From positions 2,648,943 through 2,712,942 of the forward strand of contig OY282442.1 of NCBI GenBank assembly GCA_958296115.1: a stretch of 64,000 nucleotides of DNA, in the 5' to 3' direction. Below are positions 7,822-16,159 of this stretch, in pieces. Positions within the stretch are counted from its first letter, which is position 1; every line of letters starts with the position of its first letter. A program made the translations under genes and the position numbers. This stretch comes from an uncultured Dehalococcoidia bacterium. GTDB lineage: Bacteria > Chloroflexota > Dehalococcoidia > Lucifugimonadales > CAJWER01. The notes below the pieces were generated by a model that was given only the letters and a program-made list of their open reading frames with translations, was not told the DNA's origin and ran no database searches.

Positions 7822-9511
7822 GCCGCGCCATCTCCGCCGCGAACCAGATAGCCATGCTTCCCGTGCGGTCGTCGTAGCCGGAATTGGCGGGCCGGTCTAG
7901 GTAACTCCTCAGATTGTCCATCACGCCCGTCCCCGCGCAGCCGTCCACCACGTTGCCGTCAGCGTCCACGCGCTCCGAAGCGGCCCTCCACGACATGTCC
8001 ACCACCGGCCTGTAGGAGTCGTCGAGCCATCCCAGCCGAATCCCGCGCGCCATCGAGTAGCCGATCATGCAGGTCGCCGTAAGCTCCTGGTACGAGCCGA
8101 GGAAATCGACCACCTGGAGATACATCCCAGACGGATCCTGGAGCGGCCTGAGCGCATCCATGTGGCGGAGGTGCATATCCAGTATCGCGCTCCTATCCGG
8201 GCGGTCCTCTGGCATGTAGGTCAGCGTCTCGGCAAGCCCCATCGCCGCGAAGCCGTTGCCGCGGCCCCAGTGGAACGGACCGTAACGGCTGTGCGGGAAC
8301 AGGCCGCCCGCCTCCTGCGTCCCAGCGTCCAGCAGAAACCGCGCCAGCATGTCCATCCAGCTCGCGTCGCCAGTCGCGCGGTACGCCCGACCCAGCGCCG
8401 CGGCCGCGAAGAAGAAGTCCTCGACTATGAAGTTCGGGTTCAGCGGCAACGGCGGCTCCCCATCCCCTCGCGGCGTGAAGTAGCCAGCCGCGGCCGACAG
8501 CGCCGCGCCGTACCGCGGATCGCCGGTCGAATCCGCCATCTCCTCGGCCCACGCCACAGCCGCGAGCTCGGGCGACTCGGGAGCGTCGCCCAATGCCCTC
8601 ACAGGATCGGCGGCTACCGGCTCGACCAGCGGGGCGACGTCGTCCACGCCCCCGGCCGAAGCCGGGTCCAGCGCCGCGAGGCGCAGACGACCGCTGATAG
8701 CCACTCCCTGAGTATAGATTAGCGGCTCCAGGGTGCGCCCGTTCGTCTTCGCCAGATCGCGGCCAACCTCGACCGGGCTCCTGGACCGCCGCGCGTCCAA
8801 CGCGGCGCGGGCCTCGGAGGGACCCGGCCGCGCAGCCAGGAGCAGGCCGTAGAGCCTGTCGAGCTCCGCCGCCAGTGAGTCTGTAGAAGTGGTCAGGCGC
8901 AGCCCGGGGATGGTCCCGGGGCTGTCCGCCGATCCATGCCCAAGCGCGGCGACGAGGGAGTCCGGCGGCCCCGCGTCGCCGGCGCGTAAAGCCCCGCGCA
9001 AGGACCGACTCACAGCCGCGTTCGCCTCCCACCTCGTCTCCAGCCCCGACCGCAGCTCGAGTGCGACGTCTGGCGCCTGGTAGCAGACCCAGCGCCAGAT
9101 GTGCCGCGGCTCCGGGCTCAGCGGGTGGTCGTAGAAGCCGCCCGACGGCGGATACCCCCTATCCACGAACCCGCCCGCGCCGTTCGAGGGTCCGCTGCGG
9201 AGGGCCAGCCCGCCCGGATTCCCGCACGGAACGGCGCTGAGCGCGATACTCTGCGACAGGCGCTCCCCCGCCTCGGCGAATAGGCGAAGCGCGCGGACGG
9301 CGATGGCTGCGTCATCGGGCCGACCGGACAGCCCCCCAACCAGCAGGACGCGCGTCCGCCCGGCGCTCGCCGCGTATGCGTCCCGGTCCACCAGCGCGGC
9401 TATTGGGCGCTCCGCCCGCGTAATGCCGCAGGACGCCGCGGTCCAGATGTCTCCCCTCGAAGCCGCCAATCCGGGAACCGCCGATTCCATGTTCTCCACC
9501 GTGATTGTCAT
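7793..9511 (-). CDS. M14-like domain fused to a GH105/GH88-type unsaturated glycuronyl hydrolase-like domain
   Basis: 572 residues in two parts. The N-terminal third (VLLVGGLSGRPDD..., SAVPCGNPGG) resembles M14 metallopeptidase/deacylase folds, but the zinc HxxE is replaced by GLSGRPD, so it is probably not active. From about residue 320 onward an alpha/alpha-barrel follows with HWGRGNGFAAMGLAETL and repeated helical pairs, typical of GH105/GH88 enzymes that remove unsaturated uronic acid from lyase products. The ATG at 9511 overlaps the TGA of the upstream propeller gene as ATGA. Role: probable carbohydrate breakdown. The fusion is seen in sequence; the activity is inferred. Confidence 0.72.
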   Translation of the reverse strand: MTITVENMESAVPGLAASRGDIWTAASCGITRAERPIAALVDRDAYAASAGRTRVLLVGGLSGRPDDAAIAVRALRLFAEAGERLSQSIALSAVPCGNPGGLALRSGPSNGAGGFVDRGYPPSGGFYDHPLSPEPRHIWRWVCYQAPDVALELRSGLETRWEANAAVSRSLRGALRAGDAGPPDSLVAALGHGSADSPGTIPGLRLTTSTDSLAAELDRLYGLLLAARPGPSEARAALDARRSRSPVEVGRDLAKTNGRTLEPLIYTQGVAISGRLRLAALDPASAGGVDDVAPLVEPVAADPVRALGDAPESPELAAVAWAEEMADSTGDPRYGAALSAAAGYFTPRGDGEPPLPLNPNFIVEDFFFAAAALGRAYRATGDASWMDMLARFLLDAGTQEAGGLFPHSRYGPFHWGRGNGFAAMGLAETLTYMPEDRPDRSAILDMHLRHMDALRPLQDPSGMYLQVVDFLGSYQELTATCMIGYSMARGIRLGWLDDSYRPVVDMSWRAASERVDADGNVVDGCAGTGVMDNLRSYLDRPANSGYDDRTGSMAIWFAAEMARLTRQPRGRS

Positions 9512-10188
9512 CTGATTATCCTGCTGACGCTGGGGCCGTCCGGATGGACGGGGCTGGGCCAGTTGGCGTCGCAGCTCCACAACTCCCCCTTCCAGAGCGT
9601 GAATCCGTGCGGCGCCGGGTCCTCAGCCCCGTAGACGATCCTGTCCAGCTCATCGCCTGTCTCCGGGTGATACTTCACTATGAACTTGTCCGACGTATGG
9701 GCGCACCATATGCCGTCGCCCACCCACGCCAGCCCGTGAAGACGCTCGTGCGGTACCTCGACCTTCCCGATGACGCTCCAGCTCTCCGGGTCCATCAAGA
9801 CCAGCGCCTTGGGATTGAACGCGGTCAGCCACAACAGCCCATCCACCCACTCCACCCCGTGAATCCCGCCGCCATCCGGCGTCGGGAAGCGCGAGACCTC
9901 CTCGCCGGTCTCGTAGTCGCACCTCACCACGCCGGAGAACCCCGTGTCCCCCGGACGGGGGTAACGCGCCCTCGCCTCGCCGTTCGAGGCTATCCAGAAC
10001 GAGCCGCCGCCGACAGTGAGCCCGGACGAGTTCTCCGCAGTCGTCCGCACCGTCCTGACGATCCGAAGCTCGTCATCCAGAAGGTACAGCTCGTCCGTCG
10101 CCTGGTCGCATACCCACAACCCGTCGTCCGTTCCCTGGAGCCCATTCGGCATAGTCGCCGGGGGAGTCAGAACCGTATCGAGTCTCAT
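9508..10188 (-). CDS. SMP-30/YncE-like beta-propeller protein
   Basis: 226 residues made of repeated 40-50-residue blades (GLWVCDQATDELYLLD, SFWIASNGEARARY, LLWLTAFNPKALVLMD, GIWCAHTSDKFIVKYH). Each blade has the W-x-(C/T/A) plus D/G turn pattern of YncE, Vgb and SMP-30-type propellers. No signal peptide, so probably cytoplasmic. GAGG lies eight bases before the ATG at 10188. Its stop overlaps the start of the GH105 fusion gene, so both products are made together and may act on the same sugar or lactone. The blade count (about five) is smaller than in most lactonases. Confidence 0.68.
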   Translation of the reverse strand: MRLDTVLTPPATMPNGLQGTDDGLWVCDQATDELYLLDDELRIVRTVRTTAENSSGLTVGGGSFWIASNGEARARYPRPGDTGFSGVVRCDYETGEEVSRFPTPDGGGIHGVEWVDGLLWLTAFNPKALVLMDPESWSVIGKVEVPHERLHGLAWVGDGIWCAHTSDKFIVKYHPETGDELDRIVYGAEDPAPHGFTLWKGELWSCDANWPSPVHPDGPSVSRIIR

Positions 10189-10265
10189 GTCTTGCCTCGC
10201 GGGGGAAGATGCTCCGACGGCATTATAGGGTACGATATTGGGAGCCGATTGGGGAATGACGAGCC

Positions 10266-11246
10266 ATGAGCGCCGACCTGCCTGAAATCACCCGCGCCTA
10301 CCAGAATCACCACCTAGACAGCGCTCGCTGGGAGCGGTTCGAGCCGCGGAAAGGCGATATCGTCGTGGCGACGCCCTACAAGTCGGGCACGACGTGGATG
10401 CAGACCATCGTGCGGCGGCTCCTGTTCGGCGCGCGTGAAGCGGAAATGCCGTCCCTGAGCCAGCTATCGCCATGGCTGGACCGCCGGCTGTCTCCTCTCG
10501 ACGGCGTGATACGGGACCTCGAAGAACAGAGGCACAGGCGCTCTGTCAAGACGCATCTGCCGCTCGACGGCATCCCTTACTTCCCACAGGTCAAGTACGT
10601 GGTGGTAAGCCGAGACGCCCGCGACGTGTTCATGTCCCTCTGGAACCACTACGGCAACTACACTGACCTGTTCTACCAGATGCTGAACGAAACCCCAGGC
10701 AGGGTCGGCAACCCATTGCCGCGCTGTCCCAACGAGGCCCGCGCGCTATGGCGCATGTGGATAACCATGGGCTGGTTCGAATGGGAGAGCGAGGGCTACC
10801 CCTTCTGGTCGAACATGAGACACGCGCAGACCTGGTGGCGCTTCCGACATCTGCCGAACATCCTGTTCGTCCACTTCAACGACCTGCTGAGCGACCTGCC
10901 AAGCGAAGTGCGGAGGGTCGCGGCGTTCCTCGACATCTACCTCGACGAAGAAACCCTGCAATCGACCGCCGACGCCGTAACGTTCGAGGCGATGAAGCAG
11001 AACGCAGAGCGGACCTGGCCCAACATGGACAGCGTCATGAGCGGCGGCGCGCAGACCTTCTTCCACAAGGGCGTCAACGGCAGATGGCAGGACGTCCTGA
11101 CCGCCCAGGACCTGGAGCTATACCAGTCGGCGGTTGCCCGCAACCTGTCGAACGAGTGCGCCCGCTGGCTGGAAAACGGCCGCTCCGGAGTGCCCCTCCC
11201 TACCCAGGGCAATCCCCTCTCCCTTGATGGGAGAGGGCTAGGGTGA
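10266..11246 (+). CDS. Sulfotransferase domain protein (PAPS-dependent)
   Basis: 326 residues. The 5'-phosphosulfate loop PYKSGTTW is at residues 37-44, the 3'-phosphate site VVSRDARDVFMSLWNH in the middle, and the second 3'-phosphate loop appears as FFHKGVNGRWQ (family RKGxxGDWK). It should move sulfate from PAPS to a hydroxyl or amine of a small molecule or glycan in the cytoplasm. The last 15 residues (PTQGNPLSLDGRGLG) are encoded by one of the CCCTCTCCC hairpin repeats, so the native C-terminus has been lengthened by a repeat insertion. Monocistronic; GC-rich like its neighbours. Confidence 0.88.
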   Translation: MSADLPEITRAYQNHHLDSARWERFEPRKGDIVVATPYKSGTTWMQTIVRRLLFGAREAEMPSLSQLSPWLDRRLSPLDGVIRDLEEQRHRRSVKTHLPLDGIPYFPQVKYVVVSRDARDVFMSLWNHYGNYTDLFYQMLNETPGRVGNPLPRCPNEARALWRMWITMGWFEWESEGYPFWSNMRHAQTWWRFRHLPNILFVHFNDLLSDLPSEVRRVAAFLDIYLDEETLQSTADAVTFEAMKQNAERTWPNMDSVMSGGAQTFFHKGVNGRWQDVLTAQDLELYQSAVARNLSNECARWLENGRSGVPLPTQGNPLSLDGRGLG

Positions 11247-11254
11247 GGGTGATT
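11214..11254. repeat. CCCTCTCCC hairpin repeat overlapping the sulfotransferase 3' end
   Basis: CCCTCTCCC-TTGAT-GGGAGAGGG stem followed by CTAGGGTGAGGGTGAT. Related copies occur near 11881, 11936, 11988 and 12101, on the other strand near 31920, 32090, 32140 and 32190, and a partial one near 48072. Confidence 0.75.
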
Positions 11255-11358
11255 CCCCGGCCTTGTCCCAAAGGACCGCAGGCGCCCCGCCTGCGCTCCC
11301 CATCCCCTCTCCCCCTCCCTACTCTACACTCACCACTATCCCATCCCGCCTGCATCCC

Positions 11359-12068
11359 CAATCCCGAAAATTGCCCCCAAATTGCCCCAGATCGCCCCTT
11401 GACACCGCGAGAACAGCCGTGCTAGTCTGGTAGACGGCTCGAAGGGGCGTACACCAAACGAGCGCAGACCCTCCTCTACCAAATATCAGGGTATTCATGC
11501 AGCCGCTGCTGTTGGGACGGGGCACCCGCTGTATGAGAAGGTCGCTCTGCGTTTCGGCGCCTCGCCAGGAGGACGCAGCGCCAAATGCGTCTCCCCCGTT
11601 CCAGGTGCGGACTCTCGGTAACACGGGAGGACCGTAGCCAGCGCAGCCCGACGCCTTGGCGGGTGGAAGGAACAAGCGCGAAACGCAGGCGGTCCCGCAA
11701 GGGCCCGTCAGCCGTCCGGGAAAGTTAGAGGAGGGGCTGCACCCCCAGTGTCGGCGGGCGATCGACGTCGGCATCCCCGAAGCAAGTACCGGAGTCACTG
11801 CCTTGCAAGGCAAACTCATCTCCCGCGAGAGCGGGGGAACCAGGAGTAGACAGGACGCGGGTCGCAAGACCCGCCAAGTACCCTCTCCCTCACGGGGGAA
11901 AGGGCCAGGGTGAGGGCAAACGCCCCGCCCTGCGCCCCTCCCCCGAAGGGAAAGGGCTAGGAGACAAGGGCGATTCCCCGCCCCGTCCCCTCTCCCTCGA
12001 TGGGAGGAGGGCTAGGGTGAGGGTGATTCACCCGCAAAGGAGCCGACCGAGACAACGCGAACATAGGC
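11359..12068. repeat. 0.7-kb dispersed repeat, copy A
   Basis: This stretch matches 32036-32743 in opposite orientation. Matching landmarks in order are AATCCCGAAAATTGCCCCC, GACACCGCGAGAACAGCCGT, a long block around the GACGCCTTGGCGGGTGGAAG string, CACTGCCTTGCAAGGCA, and an almost identical stretch starting GGTCGCAAGACCCGCCAAG, then several CCCTCTCCC hairpins. Copy A keeps a 182-codon open frame on the minus strand (11319-11867), but copy B is interrupted in that frame and the predicted protein is low-complexity, so I do not call a gene. No transposase is present. Confidence 0.75.
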
Positions 12069-12257
12069 GCAGGCGCCAAGAAGGCCCCAGCCTTCATCAC
12101 CCCTCCCCAACGGGGAGAGACCCAGGGTGAAGGCAATTCAGCGCGTCCCCCATCCTGGGAGCGCAGGCGTCCCGCCTGCCCCTGCCACAATCCCGCAAAC
12201 CCTGATTCAGACCCTCCCCCTTCACCACAGAGGGCAATTCAGCACGCCCAGCGCCGC
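12069..12257. other. Intergenic tail with further hairpin repeats, no gene seen
   Basis: Contains two further degenerate members of the CCCTCTCCC hairpin family (near 12101 and 12215) and a short inverted repeat GCAGGCGTCCCGCCTGC near 12163. No coding frame with a plausible start or homology is visible. Confidence 0.5.
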
Positions 12258-13142
12258 CTATCGCGCCGCGCCGGCCACGAGCTCGCCCCTGGATGCTTGC
12301 GGTATCAGATTCGACTCGCCCCTGATCCGCTTCAGCGTCTCCTCGTACCGCCGGGCCATCTCGGGCCCCTGCATCGCCATGTACTGCCGCTCGTAATGGC
12401 GCGCCGCGGACGCCGACGGGGCGGCGGGAACCTCGATCACGCCCAACGTTATCTTGTCGTTCCCCCACTCGTAGGCAACGACCTCGCCCTTGCTGACTAT
12501 GAGATTCATGCCCACGTTCGCCTCGACGATTGGCGTTCCATTCTCGCGGGCGCGCGCCACCACCGCCTCGTTCTGGGCGCGAGACTTCGAGCCGTAGGAC
12601 GGGATCAGGATGAACCGCGCGCCGTCGAGGACCAGCGTCCTGGCTATCATTGGATTCCATCGGTCGTTGCAGATTACGAACCCGGCCCGGCCAAAGGGCG
12701 TATCGAACGCCCGCAGCGTCCCGCCGACGCGGTTGAAGCTGCAGGACGGATGAGCGCCCTCGGCGAACTGCGTCTTGTGGTACTTCCCGCGTATCTCGCC
12801 GTCCCCGTCTATGAATATCGCGGCGTTATACACGTCGCCGCCGACCCGCTCCGCGAACCCGAAGCACAGACACGTCCGCAGCTCGGCGGCCAGCCGACGG
12901 AACCGCTCGATGTACGGCCCTTCGATGGGCTCGGCGACCCTCAGCATCTCTTCCGGCGTCCGACGGCCCTCGATCACGTCCATCACGCAGTAGCCCTCCA
13001 GCGCCCCCTCGGTCGTGAGTATGAGGTCTGGGCCCAGCCGCGCGGCCTCCCGGAAATGCCGCTCCATCTTGTCGGCGTTGTGGCTCTTGTCCCACTTCTT
13101 CGGCTTGAGCGAGACCGCCGCGGCGCTCACCGATTCGAACAT
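12258..13142 (-). CDS. Carbon-nitrogen hydrolase (nitrilase superfamily)
   Basis: 294 residues with the nitrilase-fold triad: Glu45 (TTEGALEG), Lys123 (GKYHKTQ) and Cys158 (VICNDRWNP). It hydrolyses an amide or nitrile in the cytoplasm; the branch (amidase, beta-ureidopropionase-like or other) is not clear. The ATG at 13142 is preceded by AAGGAG with a six-base gap, which decides it over an upstream in-frame ATG at 13166. It lies ten bases after the stop of the CBS-domain protease gene on the same strand, suggesting co-transcription. Confidence 0.9.
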   Translation of the reverse strand: MFESVSAAAVSLKPKKWDKSHNADKMERHFREAARLGPDLILTTEGALEGYCVMDVIEGRRTPEEMLRVAEPIEGPYIERFRRLAAELRTCLCFGFAERVGGDVYNAAIFIDGDGEIRGKYHKTQFAEGAHPSCSFNRVGGTLRAFDTPFGRAGFVICNDRWNPMIARTLVLDGARFILIPSYGSKSRAQNEAVVARARENGTPIVEANVGMNLIVSKGEVVAYEWGNDKITLGVIEVPAAPSASAARHYERQYMAMQGPEMARRYEETLKRIRGESNLIPQASRGELVAGAAR

Positions 13143-13152
13143 GACGCGCTCC

Positions 13153-14274
13153 TTACCTGATGCCAAGCTCCTTCATAGAATAGAGGTACTGGATGACGTG
13201 CGACCTGCTGAGCAGCCCGACCAGCCGCCCATCCTCGATGACCGGAAGCTGGTGGACGCTGTTCTGCGCCAACAGATCCATGGCCTGGGCCAGGTCGTGA
13301 TCGGGGCCCACCGTTATCAACGGCATCGCGGTCATCTCGGACCGCACTATCCGCGCGGACCAAAGGTCCTGCGATAGGCGCTTCACGTCCGTCAACGAGA
13401 GCAGCCCGACCACCATCTCCCCGTCGCAAACCGGCAGCGCCCTGGCGCCGTGCCGCAGCAGCCGTCCGAACACCGCTTCCCGAATGGTCGAGCCGGGATC
13501 GATAGTCGGCGGGTCGCCGTCCATCACGTCCCTTACCCGGACGCCGCTGACGCTCGACTCGACAGCTGTCTCCGCCTGGCTGCGCCCGGCCGCGCTCTGT
13601 AGGAACCAGCCCAGGAACGCTAACCAGACCCCGCCGACGAAATTGCCGGTCCAGACGACCTGGACGACTCCAAGCGCCATCATGCCCACGCCCACGACCT
13701 GCCCGCCGAACGTGGCTATCCGCGTCGCGCGCAGGTGACTGCCAGTCACCGCCCATATGATCGACCTGAGAACGCGGCCCCCGTCGAGCGGAAAGGCGGG
13801 GAGCATGTTGAAAGCCCCCAGCAGCGCGTTCATCAACACGAGGTAGAAGAGCGTCGCGTGAATCGGAGAGTTGCCGTCCCCAAGCGCGAGCGAGACGAGC
13901 CACAGCAGCCCAGCCAGCGCGAAGCTCGTCAGCGGCCCCACTATCGCTATCGCGAACTCGTCGGACGCCTTCCGGGCGTCCGCCTTCAAGTTGCTCACCC
14001 CGCCGAGTATGAACAGCGTGATGCCGCTGACGGGGAATCCGCGGGCCCGCGCCACGAGCGAGTGCGACATCTCATGCGTCAGCACCGAAACGAACAGCAG
14101 CAGCGCCGACACGGCCCCAGTCGCCCAGTACGTCGGCGCCGACCAGCCAGGATACCGGTCGGGCAGGAAGCTAACCGCCAGGCTCCAGGACACGAGAACG
14201 AACACCAAGAACCACGAGTAGTGGAGTCCTATCTCCACCCCCGCTATCTTTCCCAGCCGAACCGAGGCTTTCAT
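13153..14274 (-). CDS. Site-2 protease-type M50 metalloprotease with two CBS domains
   Basis: 373-residue membrane protein. The zinc motif HEMSH is at residues 67-71 and the third-ligand motif LPAFPLDGGR has its Asp at 164. About six hydrophobic segments surround these. Residues 250-373 form a CBS pair (VRDVMDGDPPTIDPGS and IVRSEMTAMPLITV), which usually bind adenine nucleotides. Family (Rip3/SpoIVFB-like) members cut membrane-spanning regulators inside the bilayer. The ATG at 14274 has GGGAGG eight bases upstream; the longer frame upstream reads into the VIT gene and is not used. The start lies 26 bases after the VIT gene stop. Confidence 0.9.
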   Translation of the reverse strand: MKASVRLGKIAGVEIGLHYSWFLVFVLVSWSLAVSFLPDRYPGWSAPTYWATGAVSALLLFVSVLTHEMSHSLVARARGFPVSGITLFILGGVSNLKADARKASDEFAIAIVGPLTSFALAGLLWLVSLALGDGNSPIHATLFYLVLMNALLGAFNMLPAFPLDGGRVLRSIIWAVTGSHLRATRIATFGGQVVGVGMMALGVVQVVWTGNFVGGVWLAFLGWFLQSAAGRSQAETAVESSVSGVRVRDVMDGDPPTIDPGSTIREAVFGRLLRHGARALPVCDGEMVVGLLSLTDVKRLSQDLWSARIVRSEMTAMPLITVGPDHDLAQAMDLLAQNSVHQLPVIEDGRLVGLLSRSHVIQYLYSMKELGIR

Positions 14275-14300
14275 AGCCAAAACCTCCCGCTGCCAGCCGG

Positions 14301-15044
14301 CTACGCAACCATTGCGCCCACGACCCTGCCGACGCCGTAGGTTACCGTGGCGGCGGCCCCGCCCGCCAGGAGCATACGCAGCGCCCCGCGCCACAAGCCC
14401 TTCCCCGACACCACCGACAGCGCCCCCCCGACAGTCGCCAGCGCGCCAGCGCTCAGGGCCACGCTCATCGTGAACGAAGCGCCGCCTACCCCGAACAGGT
14501 ACGGCAATATCGGTACCAGCGCTCCGAAGGTGAAAGCGATGAAGGAGCTCGCAGCCGCTCCCCACGGCGCGCCAAGCTCCGACGGGTCCAGGCCAAGCTT
14601 CTCCCTCGCCATGGTGTCCAGGGCAACGTCAGGATTGGCCATCACCCTGTCGGCGACCACCGCGGCCTCCTCCTTGGACAGGCCCTTGGCGCGATAGATG
14701 AGGAGCATCTCTTCCCTCTCCGCCTCGGGCCATTCGCGCAGCTCGAACGCCTTCTTGCGGATCGCGTTCTCGAATACGTCCCGCTGTGAACGCATGGAGA
14801 CGTACTCGCCCGCAGCCATCGAAAACGCCCCGGCCATCAGTCCAGCCACACCCGCGAGCAGGATGAAATCAGGGTTCCCCGTGCCTCCGGCAACGCCCAT
14901 GACCAGGCTGAAGTTGGACACCAATCCGTCGTTCACCGCCAGCACCGCCGCCCGAAGGCTGCCGCTCGCGCCCAGAACGCCCCCCTCCAGCTCGGCATCC
15001 ATATACTCCCGATAACGCGCCCTGTCCGTCTTGTCCTGCTTCAT
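14301..15044 (-). CDS. VIT1/CCC1-family Fe2+/Mn2+ transporter
   Basis: 247-residue membrane protein. The first helix carries the family signature AVNDGLVSNFSLVMGVAGG and the second ends in FSMAAGEYVSMRSQRD, followed by a charged cytoplasmic helical domain with many Glu residues (metal binding) and three further helices. It should move Fe2+ or Mn2+ across the membrane. I use the ATG at 15044 (MKQDKTDRARYREY): upstream in-frame ATGs exist, but a TATAAT box lies at 15094-15099 overlapping one of them, which favours a later start. First gene of a leftward group with the protease and the nitrilase. Confidence 0.88.
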   Translation of the reverse strand: MKQDKTDRARYREYMDAELEGGVLGASGSLRAAVLAVNDGLVSNFSLVMGVAGGTGNPDFILLAGVAGLMAGAFSMAAGEYVSMRSQRDVFENAIRKKAFELREWPEAEREEMLLIYRAKGLSKEEAAVVADRVMANPDVALDTMAREKLGLDPSELGAPWGAAASSFIAFTFGALVPILPYLFGVGGASFTMSVALSAGALATVGGALSVVSGKGLWRGALRMLLAGGAAATVTYGVGRVVGAMVA

Positions 15045-15093
15045 GGCCCACGTATGAATCAACCCAGCGAAGCGACCGCGCCGGCTGCCTTCC

Positions 15094-15099
15094 ATTATA
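15094..15099 (-). promoter_or_regulatory. Possible -10 box upstream of the VIT gene
   Basis: Perfect TATAAT on the minus strand, about 50 bases before the chosen ATG. No good -35 box is seen 16-18 bases upstream (GGTCTC), so support is modest. Confidence 0.35.
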
Positions 15100-15193
15100 G
15101 CAACCAGCCGCATACAGAGACCCGCTGGCGCCGCGCTCGGCGGCGATTGATTCACCGGCGCTGACGCAAGACTTCCAGCCAGGGCGCGAGACG

Positions 15194-16054
15194 CTACCCG
15201 GCCCTGAGCCTCACCCGCTCGCGCACCGCCTTCAGCCTGTCCACGTTCTCCTTGTCAGGCCCTTTGGAATCGCCGAAGCCCGGAACCTCCAGCAGAAACG
15301 GCGTCTCGCGAAAGGCCGGATGTCCCATGATAGTCTCGAATCCCGCCTCGCCCAGGTTCCCCTCGCCTATGTTCTCGTGGCGGTCCACTCCCGAGCCCAG
15401 CGCCGTCTTCGAGTCGTTCGCGTGTACGACGACCAGCCGCCCCAGCCCAATTTCGCGCTCGAACTCGTCCATCGCCGCCTCGATCCCCCCCGCCTCTACC
15501 AGGTTGTAGCCCGCCGCGATGCTGTGCTGCGTGTCCAGGCACACCCCCACTCTATCGTTGTCAAGCGCCGCCGCCATGCGCCCTATCTCCGCGAACGTCG
15601 AGCCGATATGCGCTCCCATCCCCGCGCTGTTCTCGATTATCAGCATCGCGTCCTCAGGAGTTGCGTCCAGCACGCGGGTGAGCGAAGAGATGACACGGTC
15701 GAATACCGCGTCGAACCCCGCCCCCTTGTGCGACCCGCCGTGGAAGATGACGCCGACAGCCCCAAGCTGCGACGCGGCCTCCATGTTCCGTGTGAGCGAC
15801 TCCACAGACTTCTCGAGCATCGCAGGGTCTCCCCCCACGTTGACCAAGTAGCTGCCGTGTATGAAGGCCGGCGAGATGCCGGTCGCCTCCGATTTCTCGC
15901 GGAAAGCGAGCTCCTCCGCCTCTTTCGGCGCCCTGAACCGCCACATCCGGGGCGAGGACGCGAAGAGCTGCACGGCCTCCGCGCCTATCTCCTCCGCCCT
16001 GTCTATACCCTTGTCCAGCCCGCCCGACGTCGATACGTGCGCGCCTATCTTCAT
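15194..16054 (-). CDS. nfo: Endonuclease IV (AP endonuclease)
   Basis: 286 residues, full length for the family. Metal-ligand motifs are all present in order: GAHVSTSGG at the N-terminus, HGSY, HGGSHKG, IENSAG, CLDTQH, HANDSK, DRHENIGEG and LEVPG near the C-terminus, giving the trinuclear zinc site on a TIM barrel. It nicks DNA 5' of abasic sites in base-excision repair. AGGAGG six bases before the ATG at 16054 fixes the start. Divergent from the SMP-30 gene. Confidence 0.95.
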   Translation of the reverse strand: MKIGAHVSTSGGLDKGIDRAEEIGAEAVQLFASSPRMWRFRAPKEAEELAFREKSEATGISPAFIHGSYLVNVGGDPAMLEKSVESLTRNMEAASQLGAVGVIFHGGSHKGAGFDAVFDRVISSLTRVLDATPEDAMLIIENSAGMGAHIGSTFAEIGRMAAALDNDRVGVCLDTQHSIAAGYNLVEAGGIEAAMDEFEREIGLGRLVVVHANDSKTALGSGVDRHENIGEGNLGEAGFETIMGHPAFRETPFLLEVPGFGDSKGPDKENVDRLKAVRERVRLRAG

Positions 16055-16081
16055 TCATCACCTCCTACCATGTCCGCTATC

Positions 16082-16109
16082 TTGACACGCCTGACTATCA
16101 AGATACAAT
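16082..16109 (+). promoter_or_regulatory. Sigma-70-type promoter for the SMP-30 gene
   Basis: Perfect TTGACA (16082-16087), 16-base spacer, TACAAT (16104-16109), about 50 bases before the ATG at 16160, within the divergent gap to nfo. Confidence 0.65.
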
Positions 16110-16159
16110 CAGCCCACGCGGTAAAAGCGCTCTGCGGGGAACCTTTCGGGAGGTTGTAG

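Noticed and set aside
11319-11867. 182-codon minus-strand frame in dispersed repeat copy A
   Set aside because: The same frame is broken in copy B, the start and product have no support, and the region is full of hairpin repeats.
14275-14565. N-terminal extension of the CBS-domain protease
   Set aside because: It overlaps the VIT gene in another frame and is Arg/Gly-rich; a good ribosome site precedes the ATG at 14274.
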